Assembly: GCF_000661915.1 (NCBI RefSeq)
Contig: NZ_CP007509.1
Coordinates: 868,001-932,000 of the forward strand
Direction of reading: 5' to 3'
Length of the DNA: 64,000 nucleotides
Source of the DNA: Stutzerimonas decontaminans
GTDB lineage: Bacteria > Pseudomonadota > Gammaproteobacteria > Pseudomonadales > Pseudomonadaceae
Part shown: positions 7,672 through 15,903 of the stretch, piece by piece
Layout: each line of letters starts with the position of its first letter
Position numbering within the stretch: the first letter of the stretch is position 1
Made by a program: the position numbers and the translations under genes
Notes under the pieces: generated by a model
What the model was told of the DNA's origin: nothing
Database searches by the model: none
Seen by the model: only the letters and a program-made list of their open reading frames with translations

Positions 7672-9822
7672 ATGCCTATTCTTCCGCGACGCCATGGGCG
7701 TGAGCGCTCGGCGCCCAGTTTCAACGGCCTGGCCGCACACCTGCGTTTCACCCTTGCCAGTGCGTTGGCGCTGCTGCTGCTGTTCGCCCTGCAGCGCCTG
7801 GGCTTGCTGCTGTTCAACCGCGAACTGATCGGCAGCACGCCGTTGGCTAGCTTCGTCGAGGCGTTCGGCAATGGCCTGCGCTTCGACCTGCGGGTGACGG
7901 TATACATCCTGCTGCCACTGCTACTCGGTGTGCTGAGTATGCGAATGATGGCTGCCCGGCGTCTGCTGACGCTGTGGTTGGGGGCCTGCGCCAGCGTGAC
8001 GATCCTGCTCGGGCTGATCGAGCTGAACTTCTATCGCGAGTTTCACCAGCGGCTCAACAGCCTGGTGTTCCAGTATCTGCAGGAAGACCCGGCCACTGTG
8101 TTGAGCATGCTCTGGCATGGCTTCCCGGTACTGCAGCTGCTGGCGGCCTGGGGCGTGGCGAGTGCAGCAATGTTCGCCCTGTTCGGCTGGCTGGAGCGGC
8201 TGACGCGTGGTGCGCCGACGCCTCACTCGCCCGGCGTGAGCCGCGACGGCCCGGCCTGGTATACCCGCACCGCCGTGTTCACGTTGGTGGTGCTGGTCTG
8301 CGTGGTGGCCGCTCGCGGCACGCTGCGCCAGGGGCCACCACTGCGCTGGGGCGACGCCTTCACCACCGAGTCGATGTTCGCCAACCACCTTGGCATGAAC
8401 GCGACGCTCTCGCTGTATGACGCCGCGAAGCACCGCTTCTCCAGCCATCGCGACAACAGCTGGAAACCAACGCTGCCGGCCGAACAGGCCGAGACGATCA
8501 CCCGCGAATTGCTGCTGACCGACAACGAGCGACTGGTGGATACCGGCCTGGCGCCGGTGCGCCGGGACTTCCAGCCGCCGGCGGACGGGCAGCTGCCGGT
8601 GCGCAATGTGGTGGTGATCCTGATGGAGAGCTTCGCCGGACGCTACGTCGGCGCACTGGGTAGCAAGGAAGGCATTACCCCGAGCTTCGACCGCCTTGCC
8701 GAGGAGGGCCTGCTGTTCAGCCGCTTTTTCTCCAACGGTACCCACACCCACCAGGGCATGTTCGCCAGCATGGCCTGCTTCCCCAATCTGCCGGGCTTCG
8801 AGTACCTGATGCAGACGCCCGAGGGCGGCAACCGTTTTTCGGGCCTGCCGCAGCTGCTCAGCGCGCGCGGGTTCAACGACCTCTACGTCTACAACGGCGA
8901 TTTCGCCTGGGACAACCAGTCCGGCTTCTTCAGCAACCAGGGCATGACCCGTTTCATCGGCCGCAGCGACTACGTAGATCCGGTCGTGGCCGATCCGACC
9001 TGGGGCGTATCCGATCAGGACATGTTCAGTCGCGCCGCTGAGGAACTGGGCCAGCTGGATCAAACCAAGCCGTTCTATGCCCTGCTGCAGACGCTCTCCA
9101 ACCACACGCCGTACGCATTGCCGGAGCAGCTGCCCGTCGCGCCGGTGCAGGGGCACGGCAGTCTGGATCAGCATCTGACGGCGATGCGCTATTCGGACTG
9201 GGCGCTGGGCCAGTTCTTCGACCGGGTGCGCGATGAACCCTGGTTCAAGCAGACGCTGTTCGTGGTGGTCGGCGATCACGGCTTCAGCGTGCCGGAGGAG
9301 GTGACCGAGATGGACCTGTTCCGCTTCAACGTGCCGTTGCTGCTGATCGCCCCGGGCATCAGTGAGCGCTTCGGCAGCCGCCGCGATGTGGTCGGCACCC
9401 AGGTCGATGTTGTGCCGACCATCATGGGGCGACTCGGTGGCGAGGTGCGGCACCAGTGCTGGGGCCGCGATCTGCTCAGCCTGGCGGCGGACGATCCGGG
9501 ATTCGGCATCATCAAACCCTCGGGCAGCGATCAGACGGTGGCGATGATTCGCGGCGAGCGCCTGCTGGTGCAACCGAAGGATCAGCCAGCGCGGCTGTAT
9601 CGCTATCGTTTGGGCGCCAATCCGCAGGGCGAGCGACTAGATGACGACGAGGCCGCCGCACCCATGTTGCGCCAGCTGCAGGCCTATCTACAGACCGCTA
9701 CCGGCGGGCTGCTCGCCAACCGCACGGGTGATCGTGAACGCGAGGCCGTGCCGCTGGCCAGTGCGGAGGTGCTCACTGAATCACCTAGGACGAGCCCGGT
9801 GCGCAAGGCGAAGGAAGGCTGA
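7672..9822 (+). CDS. LtaS-like sulfatase-fold transferase (second copy)
   Basis: A 716-residue LTA-synthase-family protein, starting 13 bp after dgkA and longer than the copy at 2018-3733. Five N-terminal membrane helices (about 20-230) precede the periplasmic catalytic domain. VVILMESFAGR supplies the first metal ligand (Glu near 322), SNGTHTHQGM the Thr nucleophile region, and VVGDHGFS the Asp-His metal pair (near 531). The last ~80 residues are polar and low in predicted structure. Members transfer glycerol-phosphate or phosphoethanolamine from phospholipid to a glycan or lipid. Sharing a transcript with dgkA supports a diacylglycerol-releasing reaction. The acceptor is unknown. Confidence 0.88.
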   Translation: MPILPRRHGRERSAPSFNGLAAHLRFTLASALALLLLFALQRLGLLLFNRELIGSTPLASFVEAFGNGLRFDLRVTVYILLPLLLGVLSMRMMAARRLLTLWLGACASVTILLGLIELNFYREFHQRLNSLVFQYLQEDPATVLSMLWHGFPVLQLLAAWGVASAAMFALFGWLERLTRGAPTPHSPGVSRDGPAWYTRTAVFTLVVLVCVVAARGTLRQGPPLRWGDAFTTESMFANHLGMNATLSLYDAAKHRFSSHRDNSWKPTLPAEQAETITRELLLTDNERLVDTGLAPVRRDFQPPADGQLPVRNVVVILMESFAGRYVGALGSKEGITPSFDRLAEEGLLFSRFFSNGTHTHQGMFASMACFPNLPGFEYLMQTPEGGNRFSGLPQLLSARGFNDLYVYNGDFAWDNQSGFFSNQGMTRFIGRSDYVDPVVADPTWGVSDQDMFSRAAEELGQLDQTKPFYALLQTLSNHTPYALPEQLPVAPVQGHGSLDQHLTAMRYSDWALGQFFDRVRDEPWFKQTLFVVVGDHGFSVPEEVTEMDLFRFNVPLLLIAPGISERFGSRRDVVGTQVDVVPTIMGRLGGEVRHQCWGRDLLSLAADDPGFGIIKPSGSDQTVAMIRGERLLVQPKDQPARLYRYRLGANPQGERLDDDEAAAPMLRQLQAYLQTATGGLLANRTGDREREAVPLASAEVLTESPRTSPVRKAKEG

Positions 9823-9883
9823 GACTCAGCGGGGTCGGCGAGCGCCGCGGCCGAGAGGCTCGCAGCGTTCGCCTGGATTGCGG

Positions 9884-10345
9884 CTACTGAGCGTGCAGCA
9901 ACGCCAGTTCGGCCGACGCGTTCTGACGGGCGAGGAAGTTCACCAGCTTCTGCCGCTGGCGGGCGTCGAGCAGCTCGCGCTCGCTCAGTAGTTGATCGAT
10001 CTGCAGTTGCTGGCGGGCCTCGCGCAGCTCACTGAGCTTTGCCTGCTCACGCGCGACCTGCGCGGGATCGACCTGCTCGCCGAGCAGCGCCTGTAACAAG
10101 CTGCCGCGCTGGGCGTCGAGTTCGCTGTCGAGCGCATGCAACCGGGCCAGCTAGGGCGCTTGGCCGTCATGCCAGCGCCCTAGCTGGTTGGCGCTAAGCT
10201 CCAGCTGGTGCTACAGCTCGGACGGTGCGCCGGACGGCATGGGCAGCCCGTCGGTTTGCAGTTTCTGCCAGGCAAGCGCCCCCAGCACGCCGCAGTTGAC
10301 CAGCAGCGACAGCGCCAGGACGCCGCGCAGAGTGGAAGTGTTCAT
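9884..10345 (-). pseudogene. ZraP/CpxP-like periplasmic small protein with two internal TAG codons
   Basis: From ATG 10345 to TAG 9884 runs one 154-codon frame broken by TAG at codon 45 (10211-10213) and codon 65 (10151-10153). Ignoring them it reads as a periplasmic heavy-metal-sensor type protein. It has an N-terminal membrane anchor or signal (about 6-26), then LSANQLGRWHDGQAP, a helical stretch HALDSELDAQRGSLLQALL, and a Q/R/E-rich C-terminal helix with QQLQIDQLLSERELLDARQRQKL. It is third on the minus strand after the SHP-like and diheme cytochrome genes. Both stops fall between otherwise well-preserved family segments, so loss is recent or read through. A restart after codon 65 would lack the export signal. 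Confidence 0.75.
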
Positions 10346-10377
10346 TACGGATTACCGCAGTGGGAAACGGGTGGCGT

Positions 10378-10902
10378 TCAGCGCGGGATCTTCACGCGGT
10401 CGTCATCGAAGTCGCCGCGTTCGGCGTCGCGATGGCAGGCCACGCAGTTGAAGCGGCCGCCGACCGACTCGCGGGCGAACTTGGCTTCGCTGACCTCGTC
10501 GTGCTTGTGCTCGAACCAGCGCGTCTGGCTGATGCGTGGCGGCTCGCCGGCGGTCGGTGACGGCTCCACCGGCAGGTGGTTGGCGGCCGAGGCGCGGACC
10601 AGGAAGTCGAGGATTTCCTGTTCCTGCACCGGGTCCAGCGACGCGTTGCTGCCGTAGTGGTCGCTCAGGGTGCGCATCTGCTCGCGCCAGGCATCGGCAG
10701 GCAGCAGGCCGGGGGAATAGAGCATGTGGCAGGCCGCGCATTCTTCCTTCCACGCCAGCGGCGCGTCGCTGGGTACCGCCAGGCGCTTGGGCCGCTTGTA
10801 GCCCTTGCGCTGATGATGGTCGTCGTCATCGGCGAAGCTGAGGCCGGCCAGTACCAGGGTCAGGCCCAGCCCGGCGACGGCAGCGAGGGGTGCAATCTTC
10901 AT
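10378..10902 (-). CDS. diheme cytochrome c (DHC-like)
   Basis: A 174-residue exported c-type cytochrome. The signal peptide (MKIAPLAAVAGLGLTLVLAGLSFA) ends near residue 24 and is followed by an Asp/His-rich mature start (DDDDHHQRK). There are two CXXCH haem sites: CAACH at about 55 and CVACH near the C-terminus. The size and spacing match the diheme cytochrome c family that accompanies SHP-type cytochromes and a b561 membrane partner in proteobacteria. I chose ATG 10902 because the 23 codons upstream are not signal-like. It lies 10 bp after the SHP-like gene, so they are co-transcribed. It is expected to pass electrons between the membrane cytochrome b and the SHP-like protein. Confidence 0.88.
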   Translation of the reverse strand: MKIAPLAAVAGLGLTLVLAGLSFADDDDHHQRKGYKRPKRLAVPSDAPLAWKEECAACHMLYSPGLLPADAWREQMRTLSDHYGSNASLDPVQEQEILDFLVRASAANHLPVEPSPTAGEPPRISQTRWFEHKHDEVSEAKFARESVGGRFNCVACHRDAERGDFDDDRVKIPR

Positions 10903-10912
10903 GGCGGGCTCC

Positions 10913-11317
10913 TTACTTGACGCTGTCGATCCAGCTGATGAAGTCGCCCTTTTCCTGCGCGGTGCATTCACGGGCGTAGACGTCGTCGCAGTTGCGGCGG
11001 AACCATTTCTCGACCTTCTTCAGGTCGGTGAAGCGCTCGGGGTTGGCTGCCGGCGCCAGCGGATCGACCTTGCGGTGCGCCGGCGTCTTGCCGGGCTGAC
11101 GCGGGTCGGCGGTGTGACAGGTGGTGCAGCTCATGGTCTTGCCGTTGCGCTGCTCCTCGGCGAAGTACAGGGCCTTTCCGCGCTCGGCGGAGAAACCGGC
11201 GAAGTTCGGATTCTCCTGGCGCGCCTGGGCGGTGTAGCCGGCCAGCAGTGGGTGTTCGGTTTCGGCCAGGGCCGGCAGGCTCAGGCAACAGGCGAGGGCG
11301 ATCCAGTGGGCTTTCAT
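10913..11317 (-). CDS. DUF1924 / SHP-type monoheme cytochrome c
   Basis: A 134-residue exported protein. The signal peptide MKAHWIALACCLSLPALA is cleaved near residue 18. One CTTCH haem site follows (about 68-72), preceded by FSAERGKALYF, a class I cytochrome c-like helix. The C-terminal KVEKWFRRNCDDVYARECTAQEKGDFISWI carries two Cys, a feature of the DUF1924/SHP group. SHP of Rhodobacter sphaeroides is a high-spin cytochrome that binds small ligands such as O2 and NO through a labile Asn ligand; its physiological role is unsettled. The gene is divergent from the b561-reductase fusion and first in the minus-strand cluster. No Anr box was seen upstream. Confidence 0.87.
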   Translation of the reverse strand: MKAHWIALACCLSLPALAETEHPLLAGYTAQARQENPNFAGFSAERGKALYFAEEQRNGKTMSCTTCHTADPRQPGKTPAHRKVDPLAPAANPERFTDLKKVEKWFRRNCDDVYARECTAQEKGDFISWIDSVK

Positions 11318-11457
11318 GGCGCGGTCTCCAGGGTGGATGAGCGCAGCGTAGGCACACCGCCTTACGCCAAACTGAATCTGGCCAGGTGATGGCATTCAGC
11401 TTGGCTTCAGCTGAGGGGCATACAAGGGAGGTATTCCGCTCATCGAGGATTGCCACC

Positions 11458-13059
11458 GTGGCTGCCTTCAACCGCTTTCGTTTGTTCCACTGGCTGCTGG
11501 CCGGTTTCTTTCTCGGCGTTTACCTCAGCGGTGACGACGCAGAGACGCTGCATATCTGGCTGGGCTACGGCTTGGTGGCGCTGCTGGTGTGGCGCTTGCT
11601 GATCGTGCCGCTGCGCCTGCGCGGCTTCCCGCAGCTGTTGCCGCCGAAGGGGCAGCGGCGCAAGCCGGGCCTGTCGGCAATCGGCAAGTGGCTGACGGTC
11701 GGCGCGCTGGGCAGCTTTTCTATCGCCAGCCTGGTTGGCCTGGGCATGGTCGATAACGGCGATGTGCTGGCCGCGCTGCCGGGCGTGGGGACGGATGTCT
11801 TTGGCGCCGCCAGCGACATCGATTTCATCGGCTGGATGAGCGATGCCGAAGAGGTGCACGAGTTCTTCGCCAACCTGGGGTTGTGGCTGATCGGCCTACA
11901 TGTCGGTTATGTGCTGCTCTTTCGCCGCAAGGCGGTATGGCCGATGCTGCGCGGCGTGCCGAAGTCGGGGCCGGTTTCAACTTCAGCTTCAACTTCAACT
12001 TCGGCCTCGGCGCCGGCAGCGGCTTCGGTCGCGACGTCGTTCGCATCGTCGCCGACGCCGGTTGCCGGTGAGTTCACCTGCCTGCGCATCGCCTCACGCC
12101 AGGCCGAAACCGCCGACAGCTGCTCGTTCACCCTGCAAGTGCCGGCCGCCCAGCGCGCACGCTTTACCGCGCAGCCGGGGCAGTTCCTCACGCTGAAGGT
12201 GCCCGGTACCGCGCCGGCGCTGCTGCGCTGCTACTCGCTGTCCCAGCGGCCGCAGGTGGATGGCGCGCTGCGCATCACCATCAAGCGGGTGCCCGGTGGT
12301 CGCGCGTCGAACTGGCTGCTGGATAACCTGCAGGCGGGCGATTGCATCAAGGCGCTACCGCCGGCAGGCGTGTTCGTGCCACACGACCTGGACGGCGATC
12401 TGCTGCTGCTCGGTGCCGGCAGCGGCATCACGCCGCTGATGGCGATCCTGCAGGCGGCGCTGGCCGAGGGTAGCGGGCAGGTACGCCTGTTCTATGCCAG
12501 CCGCGATGCAGTCTCGCTGATCTTTGCGGAGGAGCTGGCCGAGTGGTCTGCGCGTTACCCCGAGCGTCTGCAGCTGCGCATCTGGCTGGATGCTGAGCAG
12601 GGTGTTCCGAGCGGCCCGGCGATTGCCACGAAAATCGCTGACTGGCCAGCCGCCGACGCCTTCATCTGCGGGCCGCAACCGTTCATGAATGCCGCCGGTG
12701 CCGCGCTTGGCGAGCTGGGTGTGGGTGCTGCGCGCATTCACTTGGAGCGCTTTGCTGCCGCAGCGCCGACGGCCGCAGCGGGTGGCCGTCGCAGTCGCCT
12801 GCGGGTTGCGCTCGACGGCCGTCGCCACGAGCTGGACGTACCGCGCGGCGAGGTGTTGCTGGAGGCCATGGAACAGGCCGGCCTGCAACCACCGAGCGCG
12901 TGCCGCTCGGGTGTCTGCGCCGCCTGCAAGTGCCGGGTGGTGGAGGGTAGCGTGAGCATGCGCAGCAACCAGGTGTTGAGCGAAAGTGAGGTGCGCCAGG
13001 GTTGGACACTCGCCTGCCAGGCCGAGCCGAGTAGCGCCGAACTGCAGGTCGAATACTGA
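11458..13059 (+). CDS. cytochrome b561 - flavin reductase - 2Fe-2S ferredoxin fusion
   Basis: A 533-residue three-part redox protein. Residues 1-165 are a four-helix cytochrome b561-type membrane domain with likely haem ligands H11, H32, H134 and H148. Residues 172-200 form a Ser/Ala/Thr linker. Residues 202-430 are a ferredoxin-NADP-reductase-type module with RCYSLS for flavin, GAGSGITPL for nucleotide and CGPQPFM. Residues 445-533 are a plant-type ferredoxin with Cys 482, 487, 490 and 520. I chose GTG 11458 because GAGG lies 9 bases upstream; an in-frame ATG at 11386 is the alternative. It should move electrons from NAD(P)H through FAD and 2Fe-2S to membrane haem, then to the divergent periplasmic cytochromes. 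Confidence 0.87.
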   Translation: MAAFNRFRLFHWLLAGFFLGVYLSGDDAETLHIWLGYGLVALLVWRLLIVPLRLRGFPQLLPPKGQRRKPGLSAIGKWLTVGALGSFSIASLVGLGMVDNGDVLAALPGVGTDVFGAASDIDFIGWMSDAEEVHEFFANLGLWLIGLHVGYVLLFRRKAVWPMLRGVPKSGPVSTSASTSTSASAPAAASVATSFASSPTPVAGEFTCLRIASRQAETADSCSFTLQVPAAQRARFTAQPGQFLTLKVPGTAPALLRCYSLSQRPQVDGALRITIKRVPGGRASNWLLDNLQAGDCIKALPPAGVFVPHDLDGDLLLLGAGSGITPLMAILQAALAEGSGQVRLFYASRDAVSLIFAEELAEWSARYPERLQLRIWLDAEQGVPSGPAIATKIADWPAADAFICGPQPFMNAAGAALGELGVGAARIHLERFAAAAPTAAAGGRRSRLRVALDGRRHELDVPRGEVLLEAMEQAGLQPPSACRSGVCAACKCRVVEGSVSMRSNQVLSESEVRQGWTLACQAEPSSAELQVEY

Positions 13060-13078
13060 CGCTTGGAAAAGGCGGTTG

Positions 13079-13132
13079 GCCGTTATCCACCTACGGATCG
13101 CGTGAGTTCGCAGGCGTCCGGTGGATAACGGC
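13079..13132. repeat. inverted repeat with 13-bp perfect arms
   Basis: GCCGTTATCCACC at 13079-13091 pairs perfectly with GGTGGATAACGGC at 13120-13132 across a 28-base loop. It sits between the fusion gene stop and the convergent MBL/rhodanese gene. It shares the GTGGAT core with the repeats at 15904 and 30440, suggesting one family of intergenic palindromes. No T-run follows, so it is not a typical intrinsic terminator. Confidence 0.6.
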
Positions 13133-13230
13133 GCAGCCTTACCCACCGGATGCTTGCGTCGTGCGTCTGAGACGCGTGGAAGCGGCCGGTGACCGTTTTC
13201 CGCCCTATGACAGGTTGCGGTGAGATCGGC

Positions 13231-14625
13231 TCAGCGCGTCTCCACCGGCAGATCGTGCTGCTGCCAGGCTATCCATGAGCCGGGCACGTTCACCACGTGG
13301 CGAAAGCCCTGGCGCTTGAGGATGCTGGCGGCGATCGAGGCGCGGTAGCCGCTGCCGCAATAGGTCGCCACGGTCCTGTTCTTGTCCAGTTGCTCCAGTC
13401 CTTCGGGCAGATGGGCGACGAAGGCGTGGCGGGCGTCGGGTACGCGGCCTTGCTCGACCTCCTCGGGGGCGCGCACGTCGAGTACCTGGACCTGTGGGTC
13501 CTCACGGCGACGGTTCAGCTCGTGCACCGTCCATTGGCCGACGCTGGCCAGCGGCAGGCCGGCGTTCTGCCAGTCGGTCATGCCGTTGCGCAGATAGCCT
13601 TCTACCCGATCGAGACCGATCCGATACAGCTGCAGCGTGGCCTGCTGGATCTGCTGACTGTCCTCGCCGATCAGGTAGATCGGTCGCTGATCGTCGAGCA
13701 TCCAGCCGGCCCAGCTGACGAATTCGTTCTGCAGGGCGATGTTCAGCGCGCCGGGCACATGGCCGCCGCCGAAGGCGAGGATCGAGCGCAGGTCCACCAG
13801 CTGCACGGCGCGGTGGTCGGCGCTGCGCTTGGCGAACTCTTCCGGCGACAGCGGCGTCGGCAGCGACGGCCCGTGCCTGTGCGTGGCCGGGCGCACGTTG
13901 AGCTTTTTCAGCCGTGCATAGTGGCGCGGCGGCTCGGGCATGCCGCTGAGCAGCCAGTCGATGAACTCGCCTTCGCTGCGCCGCTGGTTGAGCGCCGGGT
14001 TGAACAGCAACTCGTTGCCTAGGGTGGATCGCCGGCGATCACCGATCGACTTGCCGCAGGCCGAGCCGGCGCCGTGACAGGGGTAGATCTCGACGCGTTC
14101 ACCAAGCGGCAGGTAGCGGGTGAACAGGGTGGCGTAGAGCTGCGCGGCCAGTTGCTTGGTGCTGTCCTCGCCGAGCAGGTCGGGGCGGCCGACGTCGAGG
14201 TTGAACAGGGTGTCGCCGGTGAACAGGGCGAAGGGCTCATCGCCCTGCTGACCGTCGCGCAGCAGCAGCGAGATATGTTCCGGCGTGTGGCCGGGCGAGT
14301 AGATGATTTCCAGGCTGACCTGGCCGAGTTCCAGCACCTCGCCATCGGCAGCCTGGCGCAGCTCGAAACCGTAGTCCGCCGAGCAGCCACCGATGATCTC
14401 GGCGCCGCTGCGTTCGGCCAGCGCCTGGGCGCCGGAGACGAAGTCCGCATGGATATGGGTTTCGATGGCGTAGGCGATGCGCAGGCCTTTCTCGCGGGCC
14501 AGATCGAGGTAGATATCGACGTCGCGCCGCGGGTCGATCACTGCGGCGACCGCGGCCTTGCTGTCACCCACCAGGTAGGAAATCTGCGCCAGACCGTCGG
14601 TATAGATCGGCTCGAGCACCAGCAT
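13231..14625 (-). CDS. persulfide-dioxygenase-like MBL protein with two rhodanese domains
   Basis: A 464-residue fusion. Residues 1-240 are a metallo-beta-lactamase domain of the ETHE1/GloB type, with THIHADFVSG (about 57-65), SPGHTPEH, FTGDTLF and YPCHGAGSACG supplying the metal His and Asp ligands. Two rhodanese domains follow. The first (about 265-360) lacks the catalytic Cys, with YLIGED in its place. The second (about 370-460) has YCGSGYRAS with the active Cys. Such proteins (CstB-like) oxidise glutathione or protein persulfide and shuttle sulfane sulfur during sulfide detoxification. It is cytoplasmic, with no signal peptide. No CstR/BigR-type regulator is visible nearby. Confidence 0.88.
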   Translation of the reverse strand: MLVLEPIYTDGLAQISYLVGDSKAAVAAVIDPRRDVDIYLDLAREKGLRIAYAIETHIHADFVSGAQALAERSGAEIIGGCSADYGFELRQAADGEVLELGQVSLEIIYSPGHTPEHISLLLRDGQQGDEPFALFTGDTLFNLDVGRPDLLGEDSTKQLAAQLYATLFTRYLPLGERVEIYPCHGAGSACGKSIGDRRRSTLGNELLFNPALNQRRSEGEFIDWLLSGMPEPPRHYARLKKLNVRPATHRHGPSLPTPLSPEEFAKRSADHRAVQLVDLRSILAFGGGHVPGALNIALQNEFVSWAGWMLDDQRPIYLIGEDSQQIQQATLQLYRIGLDRVEGYLRNGMTDWQNAGLPLASVGQWTVHELNRRREDPQVQVLDVRAPEEVEQGRVPDARHAFVAHLPEGLEQLDKNRTVATYCGSGYRASIAASILKRQGFRHVVNVPGSWIAWQQHDLPVETR

Positions 14626-14697
14626 GTTTGCACCTCCGTAACGGCTGATTGGTTACGGATGTGGAACGCCGACGGGTGGCTGGCGTTCACTCGGCGA

Positions 14698-15786
14698 TCA
14701 CTTGCGAACCAGCAGCACCCCGGATTCCATGTGGTGGGTGTAGGGGAACTGGTCGAACAGCGCGCAGCGCTCGATGCGATGGGTGTCGGCCAGCTGGGCG
14801 ATGTTCTGCGCCAGGGTGTCCGGGTTGCAGGAGATGTAGAGGATGCGCTCGAAGCGGCGGGTCAGCTCGCAGGTGTCCGGGTCCATGCCGGCACGCGGCG
14901 GGTCGACGAAAATGCTGCCGAAGTCGTAGCTCTTCAGGTCGATATGGGCCAGGCGGCGGAACGGGCGCACCTCGTTCAGAGCCTGGGTCAGCTCCTCGGC
15001 GGAAAGGCGCACCAGCTCGATGTTGTCGATGCCGTTGTCGGCGATATTGGCCAGCGCGGCGTTGACCGAAGTCTTGCTGATCTCGGTTGCCAGCACGCGG
15101 CGCACGCGGGTGGCCAGCGGCAGGGTGAAGTTGCCGTTGCCGCAGTAGAGTTCGAGCAGGTCGTCGTCGCGCTCACCGAGCACGTCGAAGGCCCAGTTCA
15201 GCATCTTCTGGCAGACCGCGCCGTTGGGCTGGGTGAAGGCGCCCTCGGGCTGGCGATAGCGGAAGCTGCGGCCGGCGACGACCAGCGCTTCCTCAACGTA
15301 ATCACGACCGATGACGATGCGCTTGCCCTTGGAGCGGCCGACCAGGCTGACGCCGAGGTCTGCGGCGAGCTGCTCGGCTTCGGCCTGCCAGGCCTCGTCC
15401 AGTGGGCGGTGGTAGGCGAGGGTGATCAGCGCATCGCCAGCCAGGGTGGTGAGGAATTCGACCTGGAACAGTTTGAAGCTGAGGACTTCCGACGCCTGCC
15501 AGGCCGCTTTCAGTTGCGGCATCAGCTCATTGATGCGACGGCTGGCGATGGGGAAGTCGTCGATCAGAATGGCCTTGTGCTTGTCGCCCTGCTCGAACAT
15601 CGCGTAATGGCGCTGGCCATCCTCGCGCCACAGTCGGAATTCGGTGCGCAGGCGGTAATGCTCGCGGGGCGAGTCGAAGACTTCTGGTGCCGGTGCATCG
15701 AACGGCGCCAGCAGTTCCACCAGCCGGGCGGCTTTCTCGGCGAGCTGGGTTTCGTATTGGGCGGGGTCGAGCTTGGGCAGCGGCAT
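14698..15786 (-). CDS. trmA: tRNA (uracil-5-)-methyltransferase TrmA
   Basis: A 362-residue enzyme that makes m5U54 (ribothymidine) in the tRNA T-loop using SAM. The start [15 protein letters not shown] at 15786 fits the family N-terminus; 18 codons upstream are open but not conserved-looking. Visible motifs are [14 protein letters not shown] (SAM site, about 210), [16 protein letters not shown] and ISCNPDTL with the catalytic Cys. The end [12 protein letters not shown] is the usual TrmA C-terminus. It lacks the TRAM domain and FeS cysteines that mark RlmC/RlmD. It is a stand-alone gene with no partner on its strand. Confidence 0.93.
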   Translation of the reverse strand: MPLPKLDPAQYETQLAEKAARLVELLAPFDAPAPEVFDSPREHYRLRTEFRLWREDGQRHYAMFEQGDKHKAILIDDFPIASRRINELMPQLKAAWQASEVLSFKLFQVEFLTTLAGDALITLAYHRPLDEAWQAEAEQLAADLGVSLVGRSKGKRIVIGRDYVEEALVVAGRSFRYRQPEGAFTQPNGAVCQKMLNWAFDVLGERDDDLLELYCGNGNFTLPLATRVRRVLATEISKTSVNAALANIADNGIDNIELVRLSAEELTQALNEVRPFRRLAHIDLKSYDFGSIFVDPPRAGMDPDTCELTRRFERILYISCNPDTLAQNIAQLADTHRIERCALFDQFPYTHHMESGVLLVRK

Positions 15787-15844
15787 GGCGGGGGCTTCGT
15801 GCAGAGGTTTGAGGAGCTTTACGGCGCCGGCGGCTCCCACAGTA

Positions 15845-15880
15845 GTTCGATCCGTGGGGGCGGCCTTGCCGCGAATTATT
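15845..15880. repeat. REP-like sequence before trmA
   Basis: GTGGGGGCGGCCTTGCCGCG beginning near 15856 resembles the Pseudomonas REP core (GTGGGAGCGGGCTTGCCCGC as remembered). It lies immediately upstream of the trmA reading frame, next to the GTGGAT palindrome at 15904. It is non-coding. Confidence 0.45.
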
Positions 15881-15903
15881 AACGTACGTCGCGGATCGGT
15901 ATT

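Noticed and set aside
7921..9573. A 550-codon open frame on the minus strand
   Set aside because: It lies wholly antisense to the second LtaS-like gene, has Gln/His/Arg-rich composition typical of a high-GC shadow frame, and shows no domain.
10151..10213. TAG codons as pyrrolysine sites
   Set aside because: No pyl genes or matching tRNA are seen in the window, the host group is not known to use pyrrolysine, and the protein family has no reason to need it.
11386..11457. ATG 11386 as the start of the b561 fusion
   Set aside because: It would add 24 residues unlike a b561 N-terminus and lacks a good ribosome site; GTG 11458 has GAGG at 9 bases. It is kept only as an alternative.
11970..12060. 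Repetitive Ser/Ala/Thr codons as a tandem repeat or CRISPR-like array
   Set aside because: They encode a low-complexity linker inside the fusion gene; there are no spacers and the frame continues.
14074..15882. A 602-codon open frame on the plus strand
   Set aside because: It is antisense to both the MBL/rhodanese gene and trmA, and spans their boundary, which no real gene here would do.
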